Positions 55,159-64,000 of a stretch of 64,000 bases of DNA are shown piece after piece (the first letter of the stretch is position 1; each line of letters begins with the position of its first letter). Origin of the DNA: Phytohabitans suffuscus (lineage in GTDB: Bacteria > Actinomycetota > Actinomycetes > Mycobacteriales > Micromonosporaceae); the NCBI RefSeq assembly GCF_011764565.1, contig NZ_AP022871.1, positions 1,984,001-2,048,000 of the forward strand. The letters are read 5' to 3'. Under the pieces are notes generated by a model. That model saw nothing but the letters and a program-made list of their open reading frames with translations. It did no database searches and had not been told where the DNA came from. A program made the translations under genes and the position numbers.

Positions 55159-57630
55159 TCAGCCGCGGGCGGCCAGCGCCCGGCGCAGGTCGTCGTCGGC
55201 GTCGATCACGACCCGGCGCAGTCCCGGCTCCAGGTCGTCGCGGGCCAGCAGCGCCGCGGCCGCCGCTCGGGTCGACGCCGCCACGGCGTAGCGGGGAAAC
55301 GCGTGCTTGGCGATCTGGTCGGCCACCCAGGGGGTACGCAGTCGCGCGGCGGCCGGCATGTCGGCGAAGTAACGCTCCACATAGGACTCGGTGAGGTCGG
55401 CGTGCTCCGGCTGCCAGAAGCCCTTGGCGTTCGCCTCGACGAGCCGGTTGGAGAGCGTGGTGTCCTCGGTGACGACCCGCCACGCCTCCGCCTTGGCCGC
55501 CGCGTCGGGCAGCGCGGCCCGGCTCCGGGCCGCCCACTGCTCGCCGGTCGCGCTGCGGTCGTCGGCCACCTCCGCCTCGATCCGGTCGGGGTCGGCCGCG
55601 CCCAGCACCGCGAGCCGGTAGCAGAGCGTCCAGCGCAGGTCGGTGTCGATCCGCAGCCCTTCCGGCACGCCCCGGCCCTCAAGCCAGCCGGCGAGGCGGC
55701 GCGCGTCGGTGCTCACCTCGATGAGCCCGCGCGCCGCCGCGAGCTGCAACGAACCGCCCGGCGGCGCGGAGGCCAGCAGCCGGTCGCAGGCCATCGCCAC
55801 CGGCTGCATCGCGATCTCCCGCGGCGCCGGGTCGAGGTAGCGGTCGAGCAGGTCGCGGGCCATGCCCAGCACGCCCTCGACCACGAGCGGCTCGGACTCC
55901 AGCGGCAGCGCCGTGACCACGAGCGCGACGAGGTCGCCGGGCGAGCTCTCGCCGTCACGCACCGAGTCGATGGCGGTCGACCACAGCACCGCGCGGTCGA
56001 GCGAGTCGTCCAGCCCGGGAAGGATCCGGGCGGAGGCGGCGGCCGAGGCGGCGTCGAGGCGCACCTTGGCGAAGGTCAGGTCGCCGGAGTTGAGCAGCAG
56101 CAGGTCGGCCACCGGCTCGCCAGCGAGCTCGGCCACCTCGGTGCGCTCCCCCACCACGTCGACGGGCACGAGGCGGCGCAGCACCGGGCCGTCGTACACG
56201 CCGAGACCCACCCGGTGCGGGCGGGCCACGCCGGTCTGTGCGATGTGGACGCTCTGGTATCGGCCGTCCGCGGTGGACACATCCGCGCGCAGCGTGTCGA
56301 CGCCGGACGTGCGCAGCCACACGTCGGCCCAGCCGCGCAGGTCGCGCCCGCTCGCCTCGGAGAGCGCCCCGAGCAGGTCGTCGAGCGTGGCGTTGCCGAA
56401 CCGGTGGGCCGCGAAGTGCGCCCGCAGCCCGGCGAAGAACGCCTCGTCACCGAGCGACGCGACAAGCTGGCGGAGCACCGAGGCGCCCTTGGCGTACGAG
56501 ATTCCGTCGAAGTTGAGCAGCGCGTGCGCCGCGTCGACCACCTCGTCGGGCGCCACGGGGTGGGTGGACGGGCGCTGGTCGGCGACGTACCCGGATGCCT
56601 TGCGCCGCAGGCCGAACGTGGTCCACGAGCGGTCGAAGCGGGTCGACTCGCTGGTCACCCGCACGCCGAGGTACTCGGCGAACGACTCGTTGAGCCACAG
56701 GTCGTCCCACCACCGCATGGTCACCAGGTCGCCGAACCACTGGTGGGCCATCTCGTGCGCGATCACCACGGCCCGCCACTCGCGGTCGCCGTCGGTCACC
56801 GCCGACCGGAAGATGTAGTCGTCGCGGAACGTCACCAGCCCGGGGTTTTCCATCGCGCCCGCGTTGAACTCCGGCACGAACGCCTGGTCGTACTTGCCGA
56901 ACGGGTAACGCACCCCGAAAAGCTCGTGGTAGCGGTCGAAGCAGGCCTTGGTGATCTCGAAGATCTCGTCGGCGTCCTTGTCGAGGTGGGCGGCGAGCGA
57001 CCGCCGGCAGAACAGGCCGAGCGGGATGCCGTCGTGCTCGTCGTAGCGCGCGTGGTACGGCCCGGCGACCAGCGACACGAAGTACGTGGCCAGCGGCGGC
57101 GTGGTCACGAACCGCCCGTCGGCCTCGGCCGCGCGGCCGGCCTCGGCCGCGCCGTTGGCCGCGACGAGCCAGCCCTCCGGCGCGTGCACGGTCAGCGTGA
57201 ACGGCGCCTTGAGGTCGGGCTGGTCGAAACAGGCGAAGATGCGCTGCGCATCGTCCAGGAAGGACATCGCGTACAGGTAGGTCTCGCCGTCGGCCGGGTC
57301 GACGAAGCGATGCAGCCCCTCGCCGGTGTTGGAGTACGCCATGTCGGCCTCGACCACCAGCTCGTTGACGTCGGCGAGGCCGGCCAGCGGGATGCGGTTG
57401 CCGTCGAGGGTCGACACGTCGAGCGGGGTGCCGTTGAGCGTCGCCGACCGCAGCTCGACCGGCCTGATCTCGGCGAACGTCGCCGCACCGGGGCGGGCCG
57501 AGCGGAAGCGAACCGTCGCGGTCGATCTGAACCGCTCGGGGCCGCCCGTCACGTCCAGCTCCACGGCATACGACTCGACGGTCAGCAGGTCGGCGCGATC
57601 GGCCGCCTCCGCCCGGGTGAGGCTACGCAT
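55159..57630 (-). CDS. pepN: Aminopeptidase N
   Basis: PepN is an M1 zinc metallopeptidase removing N-terminal residues from peptides in the cytosol. The 823-residue protein has [12 protein letters not shown] (GAMEN exopeptidase motif near 255), [34 protein letters not shown] (HExxH-x18-E near 292) and the ERAP1-like helical C-terminal domain. ATG 57,630 begins the typical [16 protein letters not shown] of actinobacterial PepN; the open frame continues to 57,927 across a divergent gene start. A short spacer (85 bases) separates it from that gene. Confidence 0.95.
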   Translation of the reverse strand: MRSLTRAEAADRADLLTVESYAVELDVTGGPERFRSTATVRFRSARPGAATFAEIRPVELRSATLNGTPLDVSTLDGNRIPLAGLADVNELVVEADMAYSNTGEGLHRFVDPADGETYLYAMSFLDDAQRIFACFDQPDLKAPFTLTVHAPEGWLVAANGAAEAGRAAEADGRFVTTPPLATYFVSLVAGPYHARYDEHDGIPLGLFCRRSLAAHLDKDADEIFEITKACFDRYHELFGVRYPFGKYDQAFVPEFNAGAMENPGLVTFRDDYIFRSAVTDGDREWRAVVIAHEMAHQWFGDLVTMRWWDDLWLNESFAEYLGVRVTSESTRFDRSWTTFGLRRKASGYVADQRPSTHPVAPDEVVDAAHALLNFDGISYAKGASVLRQLVASLGDEAFFAGLRAHFAAHRFGNATLDDLLGALSEASGRDLRGWADVWLRTSGVDTLRADVSTADGRYQSVHIAQTGVARPHRVGLGVYDGPVLRRLVPVDVVGERTEVAELAGEPVADLLLLNSGDLTFAKVRLDAASAAASARILPGLDDSLDRAVLWSTAIDSVRDGESSPGDLVALVVTALPLESEPLVVEGVLGMARDLLDRYLDPAPREIAMQPVAMACDRLLASAPPGGSLQLAAARGLIEVSTDARRLAGWLEGRGVPEGLRIDTDLRWTLCYRLAVLGAADPDRIEAEVADDRSATGEQWAARSRAALPDAAAKAEAWRVVTEDTTLSNRLVEANAKGFWQPEHADLTESYVERYFADMPAAARLRTPWVADQIAKHAFPRYAVAASTRAAAAALLARDDLEPGLRRVVIDADDDLRRALAARG

Positions 57631-57715
57631 CCGCCCATCCTGCCCGATCAAGCGCGGTATAGCCTTCCTCGCGAACCGCCCTCGTGGACCGAGGGCCGAA
57701 ATGAAGGAGCTAGCG

Positions 57716-57934
57716 ATGGCCCTGCACCCCAAGGGTGACTTCGACCTGAGCCGGGCGGTGTGGCAGCGGGCCAAGGGCGACGAGTCGGAGAGCGCCGTCG
57801 AGGTCGCGTTCGTCGACGACCTGATCGGCCTGCGCAACTCCGGCGAGCCGGACGGCCCGGTGCTGGTCTTCACCAAGGACGAGTGGGACGCCTTCGTCGG
57901 CGGTGCCCAGGACGGCGAGTTCGACATCGACTGA
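57716..57934 (+). CDS. DUF397 family protein
   Basis: The 72-residue protein, ALHPKGDFDLSRAVWQRAKG, goes on SAVEVAFVDDLIGLRNSGEPDGPVLVFTKDEWDAFVGGAQDGEFDID. The EVAF.DD.IGLRNS...P.LVFT..EW.AF pattern is DUF397, usual partner of DUF5753 XRE regulators in actinobacteria. GGAGC lies seven bases before ATG 57,716. It converges with the HTH gene at 57,943; no XRE partner is adjacent. Confidence 0.92.
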   Translation: MALHPKGDFDLSRAVWQRAKGDESESAVEVAFVDDLIGLRNSGEPDGPVLVFTKDEWDAFVGGAQDGEFDID

Positions 57935-57942
57935 CCCGGCGC

Positions 57943-58446
57943 TCAGCCCACCAGCTCGCGGACCGCGTCCATGCGGCTGATCCGGGGCGCGAGCCGGCGC
58001 AGCTGTAGCGCCAGGTTCATCGCCACGAGCACCGGCTCCTCGTCGGCCAGCTCGTAGCCCAGCCGGCGGCGCAGCCACTGCACAATGTCGGTCCAGCTGT
58101 AGAACGACGTGTCGCAGCCCGGGTTGAGCGGCGGCGGGAAGCCACCCGGGCCCTGCCGGCCGACCGACCACAGCCGCACGATCTCGCGGGACCGGCCGAT
58201 CCGGGCCGCGACGTCGGCGAGCGTGACCCAGTCGCCGGTCGCCACCCGCACCGGGCGGAGACCGGCCGACTCGGCGTCGCGCACGGCCTCCGTGACCGCC
58301 TCGGCCAGGTCGGGCGCGTGCCGCCGCACGACCACAGCGCCCAGCCCTTCGCGCGGACCTGGCGCCGGGTCGAGCCCGTCGTACTGTCGCAGCACGGCCT
58401 TACCCGGCACGCCGGCCACCACGAGCATGAACTCCTGAAGCTCCAC
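57943..58446 (-). CDS. HTH DNA-binding protein, chromosomal twin of the element copy
   Basis: The 167-residue protein has the block DWVTLADVAARIGRSREIVRLWSVGRQGPGGFPPPLNPG, almost the same as in the element gene at 29,991-30,596, and YSWTDIVQWLRRRLGYEL. The N-terminus (MELQEFMLVVAGVPGKAV) forms a small alpha/beta domain. GTG 58,446 has GGAGGAGGGGG directly upstream. The role is unknown; a sequence-specific regulator is likely. The element may have picked up or donated a copy. Confidence 0.75.
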   Translation of the reverse strand: MELQEFMLVVAGVPGKAVLRQYDGLDPAPGPREGLGAVVVRRHAPDLAEAVTEAVRDAESAGLRPVRVATGDWVTLADVAARIGRSREIVRLWSVGRQGPGGFPPPLNPGCDTSFYSWTDIVQWLRRRLGYELADEEPVLVAMNLALQLRRLAPRISRMDAVRELVG

Positions 58447-58646
58447 GACCCCCTCCTCCGGAACTCCGGCCACCACGGCCCGGCCCGCCGGGGCTGGTCG
58501 AGCCGAGGTGGATGCCCGGCCGCTGGCCGGACCCGCCGCGGGCCGGCCATGCCCCTTTGAACCAGGCCCAGTGAAGCCCACCCCCACGCCCCACCGGAGG
58601 AGCCAACACAGGGGCCAGCACCTGGCCCCCTGCTACTGTGGTCCAC

Positions 58647-58688
58647 ATGCGTACGACGCTCCGGCATCTCGGCTGGTGGACCGCCTGA
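58647..58688 (+). promoter_or_regulatory. Leader peptide with tandem Trp codons (trp-type attenuator)
   Basis: A 13-residue leader, MRTTLRHLGWWTA, with two adjacent tryptophan codons stands before the TrpRS-like gene. Hairpins downstream (GGGCGGCC at 58,690-58,697 able to pair with GGCCGCCC at 58,731-58,738) can form the antiterminator. This is ribosome-mediated attenuation, as known for an auxiliary TrpRS gene of Streptomyces coelicolor. Confidence 0.85.
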
Positions 58689-58728
58689 CGGGCGGCCCAC
58701 ACGCGTTCACGCAGACCCAGACACCCCG

Positions 58729-58755
58729 ACGGCCGCCCCTCCGGGCGGCCGTTTT
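58729..58755 (+). terminator. Attenuator terminator before the TrpRS-like gene
   Basis: ACGGCCGCCC (58,729-58,738), loop CTCC, and GGGCGGCCGT (58,743-58,752) form a perfect 10-bp stem followed by TTTT. When tryptophan is scarce, ribosome stalling at the WW codons should favour the alternative pairing and read-through. Confidence 0.88.
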
Positions 58756-58803
58756 CGCGTGTCCGGAGCAGGGCGGCTCCCGTACCCGAAATGGAGCCCC
58801 AGG

Positions 58804-59232
58804 ATGACGACCACCGCGACCCTCACCGGTTTCAAGCCCACCGGACACCTGCAGCTGGGCAACCTGCTCGGCGCCATCCGGCCGGTCGTCGCCGCGCAGG
58901 AGCGGACGCGGGCGGTCACCGACTCGGGTGACACGGTGCGTTACGAGCCGGCGGCCGGGCCCGGGGTGGCCAACCTGCTGGAGATCCTCGCCGGCTGCGC
59001 GGGTGGGTCGCCCGCCGCCCTCGCGTCCGGTTTCACCTCGTACGGCGCGCTGAAACGCGCCGTCGCCGAGGCGGTGGTCGCCACCGTCCGTCCCGTCCAG
59101 GTCCGCTTCGCCGAGCTCTCCCGCGATCCCGGGTACGTGCGGAGGGTGCTCGCCGACGGTGCCGAGCGCGCACGGGACATCACCGCCGAAACGGTGCACC
59201 GGGCGCGGAGGGCGCTGGGCCTGATCGCGTGA
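58804..59232 (+). pseudogene. trpS: Shortened tryptophanyl-tRNA synthetase-like gene lacking the catalytic core
   Basis: The 142-residue product joins the TrpRS N-terminus (TLTGFKPTGHLQLGNLLGAIRPV, the HIGH-type GHLQLGN) straight to the C-terminal end (AVTDSGDTVRYEPAAGPGVANLLEILA, DPGYVRRVLADGAERARD). About 190 residues are missing, with the ATP/Trp-binding core and the KMSKS loop. The frame is intact over the deletion. It cannot charge tRNA as such; it is either a decayed auxiliary TrpRS still under its attenuator, or a small protein with another role. ATG 58,804. A full TrpRS must exist elsewhere. Confidence 0.85.
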
Positions 59233-59282
59233 CTTCGGCGCGATCGGCCGGGGATCACCACGAAGGAGGGGAGGGTGTACCC

Positions 59283-60922
59283 ATGGGCACAGGACAGGAC
59301 GGCACCGAGCGGCGGCACAGCCCCTGGCTGGTACTCACGACGCTCTGCCTCGGCTTCTTCATGATCCTGCTCGACACCACGATCGTGAACATCGCGATCC
59401 CGGACATGAGCGCCGACCTCGACGCGTCGCTGAACCAGATCCTGTGGATCGTCAACGCGTACGTGCTGGTCTACGCCGTCCTCCTGATCACCGCCGGCCG
59501 CCTCGGCGACCTGTACGGCCCCAAGCAGCTGTTCATCATCGGCCTGGTGGTGTTCACGCTCGCCTCGGCCGCGTGCGGGTTCGCCACCAACCCGACCCAG
59601 CTCGTGGCGGCCCGGGTGGTACAGGGCGTGGGCGGCGCGCTGCTCACCCCGCAGACGCTCTCCGTGATCACGGTGATCTTCCCGCGGGAGAAGCGCGGTG
59701 CCGCCTTCGGCGTGTGGGGCGCCGTGGCCGGCGTGGCCACGGTCACCGGTCCCACGCTCGGCGGCTACCTGGTCACCGACTGGGGCTGGGAGTGGATCTT
59801 CTTCGTCAACGTGCCGGTCGGCATCGTCACCGTCGTGCTCGCCGCGATCGTGATGCCCAACCTCAAGCTCAACCGCCGCCACCGGCTCGACTGGACCGGC
59901 ACGCTGCTCGCCAGCGCCGGGCTCTTCCTGATCACGTACAGCCTGATCGAGGGCGAGTCGCACCGCTGGGCAGGGTGTGGGGCCCGATCACGATCCCCGA
60001 GCTGATCGGCGCCGGCGCGCTCCTGATGGTGATCTTCTTCGTGCACCAGTACCTGACCCGCGACAAGGAGCCCCTCGTACCGTTCTCGATCTTCTCGGAC
60101 CGCAACTTCTCCCTGATGAACTGGGTGGTCGGCGCGATCGCGTTCAGCATGCTCGGGCTCTTCCTGCCGCTGGTCATCTACCTGCAGTCGGTGATCGGGC
60201 TGACCGCGCTGAAGGCCGGTATCGCGATCGCCCCGATGTCGCTGCTCTCCATGTTCATCGCACCGTTCGCCGGGCGGGCCGCCGACCGGATGAGCGGCAA
60301 GTGGATCCTGTTCAGCGGGCTCACGCTCTGGTCCGCCGGCATGGCGCTGGTGGTGTGGCTGGCCCGCGCGGACGCCGGCCAGTGGACGCTGCTGCCCGGC
60401 CTGCTGGTCGCCGGCGCCGGCCTGGGCATGACCTTCGCGCCGCTGCAGACGATCGCGATGCGCGACATCGTGCCGCGCATGGCCGGCGCCGCCTCCGGCC
60501 TGATCAACACCAGCCGCCAACTGGGCGGCGTGATCGGCTCGGCGGCGGTCGGCGCGCTGCTGCAGGCCCAGCTCGCGACCCAGCTGCCGAAGGCCGCGCG
60601 GGAGGAGGCGGGCACGCTGCCCGCGCAGTACCGGGAGCAGTTCGTCAGCAACTTCAGCAACGCCAGCACGGGCAACCTGCACGTGGGCGCGGGCCAGACC
60701 GGGGTCTCGCCGCCGCCCGGACTGCCGGAGCAGGCGAGGCAGGCGATCGCGGGGGCGGCGGAGAAGGCGTTCCGGGAAGGCTTCACCCACGCGATGCGCG
60801 TGACCCTGATCCTCCCGCTGGCGGTCCTCGCCGCGGCGGCGCTCTCCTGCCTCTTCATCCGCGGCCGGCGCCGCTCGCCCGAGTCCGAGCGGGACACCGC
60901 CCACGCCGCGGTGGCCGGCTGA
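59283..60922 (+). pseudogene. EmrB/QacA-type MFS drug exporter with one frameshift
   Basis: This DHA2-family (14-TM) exporter shows LCLGFFMILLDTTIVNIAIP, LDASLNQILWIVNAYVL, GRLGDLYGPKQLF (motif A) and ARVVQGVGGALLTPQ, the usual N-terminal half. The frame breaks at about 59,968: the first half ends in GESHRWAGCGARSRSPS, and the rest (WGPITIPELIGAGALL, LFLPLVIYLQSVIGLTALKAGI) lies in another frame to 60,922. One G added at GGG (59,968-59,970) joins them, giving about 546 residues. It would pump cationic or antibiotic compounds in exchange for protons. ATG 59,283 with GGAGGGGAGGG upstream. A consensus error is as likely as a true break. Confidence 0.88.
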
Positions 60923-60927
60923 ACAGG

Positions 60928-61401
60928 TCAGGCGGCGACGAGGATGCGCTTTTCGAAGCCGTGCGCCGGCGTCCGGCCGTAACCGGCGGACTGGAGCAGC
61001 GCCAAAGCGGCCGGAAGGTAAACGCCGGCGTCCAACCGGAGCACCACATGCCCCGCGTCGAGCGCCATCTCCTCCAGGGCGGCCAGCATCTGCCGCGCGA
61101 TGCCCCGGCCACGGAACGCGGGCCGCACGTACATGCGTTTGATGGCGCCGGTCTGCGCGTCGAGTGGCTGGAGTGCGCCACAGGCCACGGCCCGCCCGTC
61201 GACCACGCCCACGAGGTGCTGCGCACCGTCTTCAGACGCGATGTCCAACCCGCCGCCGGCCTCACGGAGCTCCCGCTGCAACGCGGTAATCAGCGTGCCC
61301 AGCTCGGCATCGCTGACAGGGCGGGCTTCTATCAACACCGGTCCAAAGTAGCCGGACGCGATTTCCGACAGGTTTCGTGCATGTGGCCCAGATACGGACA
61401 C
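60928..61401 (-). CDS. GNAT-family N-acetyltransferase
   Basis: The 157-residue protein has a GNAT core with ACGALQPLDAQTGAIKRMYVRPAFRGRGIARQMLAALEEMAL (R/QxxGxG/A acetyl-CoA loop RGRGIA near 100), VVLRLDAGVYLPAALALLQSAGY. The substrate is unknown. The GTG at 61,401 overlaps the obgE stop by one base; the start could be some codons later. It follows obgE on the same strand, so it is probably co-transcribed. Confidence 0.85.
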   Translation of the reverse strand: MSVSGPHARNLSEIASGYFGPVLIEARPVSDAELGTLITALQRELREAGGGLDIASEDGAQHLVGVVDGRAVACGALQPLDAQTGAIKRMYVRPAFRGRGIARQMLAALEEMALDAGHVVLRLDAGVYLPAALALLQSAGYGRTPAHGFEKRILVAA

Positions 61402-62861
61402 TATTCGTCCGTGGAGTCCGACTCCGCGGTCGCCCCGGTGAACTCCACGACCGCGCCGCTGGTGGGGTCGCGTTGCGGCTGGCGGGCCCGGTGCGCGGCC
61501 AGGCGCTCGGCCGCGGTGGCCCGCGTCGACGCGTCCTCCAGCCGGGCGTCGGTGCCCCGCGGGCCGGCGGTGTAGGCCGCGGCGGTCGGCTGCCAGTCGA
61601 ACTCCCGGGCGCCGATCCGCACCAGGTCACCCGGCTCTGCACCGGCCTTGGCCAGCGCCTCTTCGACGCCGAGCCGCTCCAGCCGGTCGGCGAGGAAGCC
61701 CACCGCCTCGTCGTTGTCGAAGTTGGTCTGGCGCACCCACCGCTCGGGCCGGGGGCCGCGCACCACGTACGCCCCGTCCTCCTCGGTGACGGTGAACCCG
61801 GCGTCGTCCACCGCCGGCGGGCGGATCACGATGCGCGTCGGCTCTGGCGCGGGCGCCAGGTCGCGGGCCCGCTGCACGAGGTCGGCCAGCGCGTACGTCA
61901 GCTCCTTGAGCCCTTCGCGGGTCGCCGTGCTCACCTCGAAGACCGGCAGCCCGCGCGCCTCGATGTCGGGGCGGGTGATCTCGGCGAGGTCGCGGGCGTC
62001 CGGCACGTCGACCTTGTTGAGCACCACCAGGCGCGGGCGGTCGGCGAGGCCGCCGTACTCGGCCAGCTCCGCCTCGATCGCGTCGATGTCGCTGAGCGGG
62101 TCGCGCCCCGGCTCCAGCGTGGCGGCGTCGACCACGTGCACGAGTACGGCGCACCGCTCGATGTGGCGCAGGAACTCCAGCCCGAGCCCCTTGCCCGTCG
62201 CCGCACCCGGGATCAGGCCCGGCACGTCGGCGATGGTGAACGTGTGGTCGTCGACCCGGACCACGCCGAGGTTGGGCACCAGCGTGGTGAACGGGTAGTC
62301 GGCGATCTTGGGCTTGGCCGCGGAGAGCACGGAGATCAGCGACGACTTGCCCGCCGACGGGAAGCCGACCAGGCCCACGTCGGCGACGCTCTTCAGCTCC
62401 AGCACGATGTCGAGCCGGTCGCCGGGCTCGCCCAGCTCGGCGAAGCCGGGCGCCTTGCGGCGGGAGCTGGCCAGCGCCGCGTTGCCCCGACCGCCCCGAC
62501 CGCCGCGCGCGATCTCGATCGTGGTGCCGGCGCCCACCAGGTCGGCGATCGCCTCGCCGCTCGTGGTCTGCACCATCGTGCCGTCCGGCACCTTCAGCAC
62601 CAGGTCGGCACCGTTGGCGCCGTCGCGGTTGGAACCCTGCCCGCCCTTGCCGTTCTCCGCCTTGATGCGCGGCCGGAAGTGGAAGTCGAGCAGCGTGTGC
62701 ACCTGCGGGTCGACGACGAGCGACACGCTGCCGCCGTGCCCACCGTTACCACCGTCCGGGCCGCCGAACGGCTTGAACTTCTCCCGGTGGATGGAGACGC
62801 ACCCGTGCCCGCCGTCACCCGCCTGCAGGTGCAGCATGACCCGGTCGACGAACGTCGCCAC
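61401..62861 (-). CDS. obgE: GTPase Obg (ObgE/CgtA)
   Basis: Obg acts in late 50S assembly and stringent signalling. The 486-residue protein has the Gly-rich Obg fold ([28 protein letters not shown]), a GTPase domain with [15 protein letters not shown] (P-loop near 165), [16 protein letters not shown], and a C-terminal OCT domain ([30 protein letters not shown]). It is in the standard rplU-rpmA-obgE order. ATG 62,861. Nothing odd was seen. Confidence 0.97.
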   Translation of the reverse strand: MATFVDRVMLHLQAGDGGHGCVSIHREKFKPFGGPDGGNGGHGGSVSLVVDPQVHTLLDFHFRPRIKAENGKGGQGSNRDGANGADLVLKVPDGTMVQTTSGEAIADLVGAGTTIEIARGGRGGRGNAALASSRRKAPGFAELGEPGDRLDIVLELKSVADVGLVGFPSAGKSSLISVLSAAKPKIADYPFTTLVPNLGVVRVDDHTFTIADVPGLIPGAATGKGLGLEFLRHIERCAVLVHVVDAATLEPGRDPLSDIDAIEAELAEYGGLADRPRLVVLNKVDVPDARDLAEITRPDIEARGLPVFEVSTATREGLKELTYALADLVQRARDLAPAPEPTRIVIRPPAVDDAGFTVTEEDGAYVVRGPRPERWVRQTNFDNDEAVGFLADRLERLGVEEALAKAGAEPGDLVRIGAREFDWQPTAAAYTAGPRGTDARLEDASTRATAAERLAAHRARQPQRDPTSGAVVEFTGATAESDSTDE

Positions 62862-63014
62862 GTCCCGATCCTCTCAATCCAGTGGGCCGCCGCCGAGCCC
62901 GGCGACGAAAACAACCCCGACCGAAGCCGCCGAGCCCTGCCCGGCGGATCAACCGGCACAAGCGGAGCGGGCCGGGACCCGAAGGTCCGCGGCCCGCTCC
63001 GGAAAACCGAGATG

Positions 63015-63272
63015 CTACTGCTGCGCCGGCACGATGCTCACGGTCTTACGCCCGCGCTTGATGCCGAACTGGACCGAGCCCGGCGCCAGCGCGAAGAGCG
63101 TGTCGTCGCCGCCGCGACCGACCAGGTCACCGGGGTGGAACTTGGTGCCGCGCTGGCGGATCAGGATCTCACCCGCGCTGACGATCTGTCCCCCGAACCG
63201 CTTCACGCCGAGGCGCTTCGCCTCCGAGTCGCGACCGTTGCGCGAGCTGGAGGCACCCTTTTTGTGAGCCAT
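63015..63272 (-). CDS. rpmA: 50S ribosomal protein L27
   Basis: The 85-residue L27 has [24 protein letters not shown] at the start and [18 protein letters not shown]27 lines the peptidyl transferase centre. There are 12 bases between rplU stop and this start. Confidence 0.97.
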   Translation of the reverse strand: MAHKKGASSSRNGRDSEAKRLGVKRFGGQIVSAGEILIRQRGTKFHPGDLVGRGGDDTLFALAPGSVQFGIKRGRKTVSIVPAQQ

Positions 63273-63284
63273 GTCGCCTCGTCC

Positions 63285-63599
63285 TTACTTCCCGCTCGAG
63301 ATGCCGGTCACCTTGACCTGGGTCAGCGGCTGCCGGTGGCCCTGGCGCTTGTGGTAACCGGTCTTGTTCTTGAACTTGTGGATCCGGATCTTGGGGCCCT
63401 TGGTGTGGGCGGCGATCTCGGCGGAGACGGAGACCTCCGCCAGCTTGGCCGCGTCGGTGACCAGGTCGTCACCGTCGACGAGGAGCACCGCGGGGAGCGT
63501 CACCGCGTCGCCGGGCTCGCCGACGAGCTTCTCGACCTCGATCACGTCGCCCTCGGCGACCTTGTACTGCTTGCCGCCGGTCTTGACGATCGCGTACAT
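63285..63599 (-). CDS. rplU: 50S ribosomal protein L21
   Basis: The 104-residue L21: [20 protein letters not shown], and [21 protein letters not shown], the RNA-binding end. ATG 63,599. First gene of the rplU-rpmA-obgE unit. Confidence 0.97.
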   Translation of the reverse strand: MYAIVKTGGKQYKVAEGDVIEVEKLVGEPGDAVTLPAVLLVDGDDLVTDAAKLAEVSVSAEIAAHTKGPKIRIHKFKNKTGYHKRQGHRQPLTQVKVTGISSGK

Positions 63600-63654
63600 C
63601 GGGCGCGGACTCCCTGTCACTAAGCCTGAACTACGGGCACTGAACCAAATGGGG

Positions 63655-63686
63655 CACACAAAAACCGGGCGCACCTAACGTGCGCC
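63655..63686 (-). terminator. Hairpin with T run upstream of rplU
   Basis: On the minus strand GGCGCAC pairs with GTGCGCC (63,668-63,686) and is followed by CGGTTTTTG. It lies 56 bases before rplU; it may end the upstream unit or act as a leader element. Confidence 0.6.
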
Positions 63687-63729
63687 ACAGGAAAGGATAC
63701 GCCACCACGCGGCACGCCACCAAATCGGC

Positions 63730-63825
63730 GGCACGGCCGCTAGCCGGCACGGCCGCTAGCCGGCACGGCCGCTAGCCGGCACGGCCGCTAGCCGGCACGG
63801 CCGCTAGCCGGCACGGCCGCTAGCC
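63730..63825. repeat. 16-bp tandem repeat, six units
   Basis: Six exact units of GGCACGGCCGCTAGCC in tandem (the last altered at its end). The last unit overlaps the stop codon of the minus-strand gene at 63,820. Each unit is nearly palindromic. Confidence 0.92.
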
Positions 63826-64000
63826 GGCGCAGAGCGTGTCGAGTCGCTGCTGGAGCTGGTCGAGCTTGGCGCTGTCGACGCTGTCGATGTCGGCGCGCAT
63901 CGTGCCGACCTCGTCGCCGATCTCGGTGAGCACGGTCCGCAGCCGCCCGTCGGTGGCCTTGGCCGCCTGCTCCTTCATCGCGTTGGACCACGTGGCGAGC
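63820..64000 (-). CDS. C-terminal end of an unknown protein (partial)
   Basis: The last 59 codons of a gene that continues beyond the window: LATWSNAMKEQAAKATDGRL, RTVLTEIGDEVGTMRADIDSV, DSAKLDQLQQRLDTLCAG. Helical, coiled-coil-like, ending in Cys-Ala-Gly. It may be a secreted or lipoprotein end; family not recognised. Confidence 0.6.
   Translation of the reverse strand, partial: LATWSNAMKEQAAKATDGRLRTVLTEIGDEVGTMRADIDSVDSAKLDQLQQRLDTLCAG

Noticed and set aside
55303..57738. 811-codon open frame antisense to pepN
   Set aside because: It mirrors pepN codon bias and shows only charged, low-information sequence.
61377..63623. 748-codon open frame on the plus strand over obgE-rpmA-rplU
   Set aside because: It lies antisense to three certain genes and has no recognisable domain.

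Overview
The window looks like a chromosome segment of a high-GC actinomycete, most likely of the family Micromonosporaceae. This rests on very high GC, strong third-position GC bias, actinobacterial families (DUF397, DUF5753-type XRE regulators, DUF2637, replication-relaxation proteins, a DUF4870 protein) and a conserved gene order: rsmE-dnaJ-hrcA, hemW, lepA, rpsT, holA, comEC, comEA, degV, rsfS, nadD, pepN, obgE, rpmA, rplU. The genus cannot be fixed from the sequence alone.

Layout. 1-7,960: the end of a family 3 glycosidase gene, the rsmE-dnaJ-hrcA heat-shock cluster with a perfect CIRCE operator, a DUF4870 membrane protein, and two large non-coding stretches. Those stretches hold two inverted copies of a ~0.7 kb repeat with inverted ends; one copy is split by a 218-bp MITE-like insert with a 14-bp target duplication. 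7,960-18,690: hemW, a frameshifted enoyl-CoA hydratase gene, lepA, a kinase-like APH protein, rpsT, a repeat-rich membrane protein and holA, with several minisatellites between genes.

19,058-48,281: a ~29.2 kb integrated element inserted inside comEC. The two comEC parts lie at its ends (48,272-50,416 and 18,691-19,060) and rejoin exactly in frame if the element is removed with one copy of a shared GAG. A large serine recombinase sits at the right junction. Beside it is a second module: a tyrosine integrase, an excisionase-like protein and a piece of tRNA 3' end, pointing to an earlier tRNA-targeted life. The element carries a transfer/replication module (VirD4/TraG-like ATPase, replication-relaxation protein, DUF2637 protein, tiny membrane proteins), an ImmA-type peptidase, three DUF5753 XRE regulators, a DUF6879 protein, and cargo that looks like defence: a NACHT-TM-TPR NTPase with a divergent partner, a Ser/Thr kinase with an unknown C-terminal domain, a restriction-endonuclease-fold protein, a TOPRIM protein and a DNA methyltransferase (frameshifted). 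It also carries a lower-GC island with a secreted M23/FG-GAP protein and a pilin-like protein.

48,272-64,000: 5' part of comEC, comEA (apparently frameshifted in an 18-bp repeat), degV, a lipoprotein, a histidine phosphatase, rsfS, nadD, pepN, a DUF397/HTH pair, a trp-type attenuator driving a severely shortened tryptophanyl-tRNA synthetase-like gene, a frameshifted MFS exporter, a GNAT protein, obgE, rpmA and rplU.

Together: the backbone is housekeeping (translation factors, replication clamp loader, NAD synthesis, ribosome assembly). The element has disabled the DNA-uptake channel gene and brought its own regulators and candidate defence genes. At least three genes, and probably comEA, carry single-base losses in G/C runs, so consensus errors in homopolymers must be considered before calling any of them dead.
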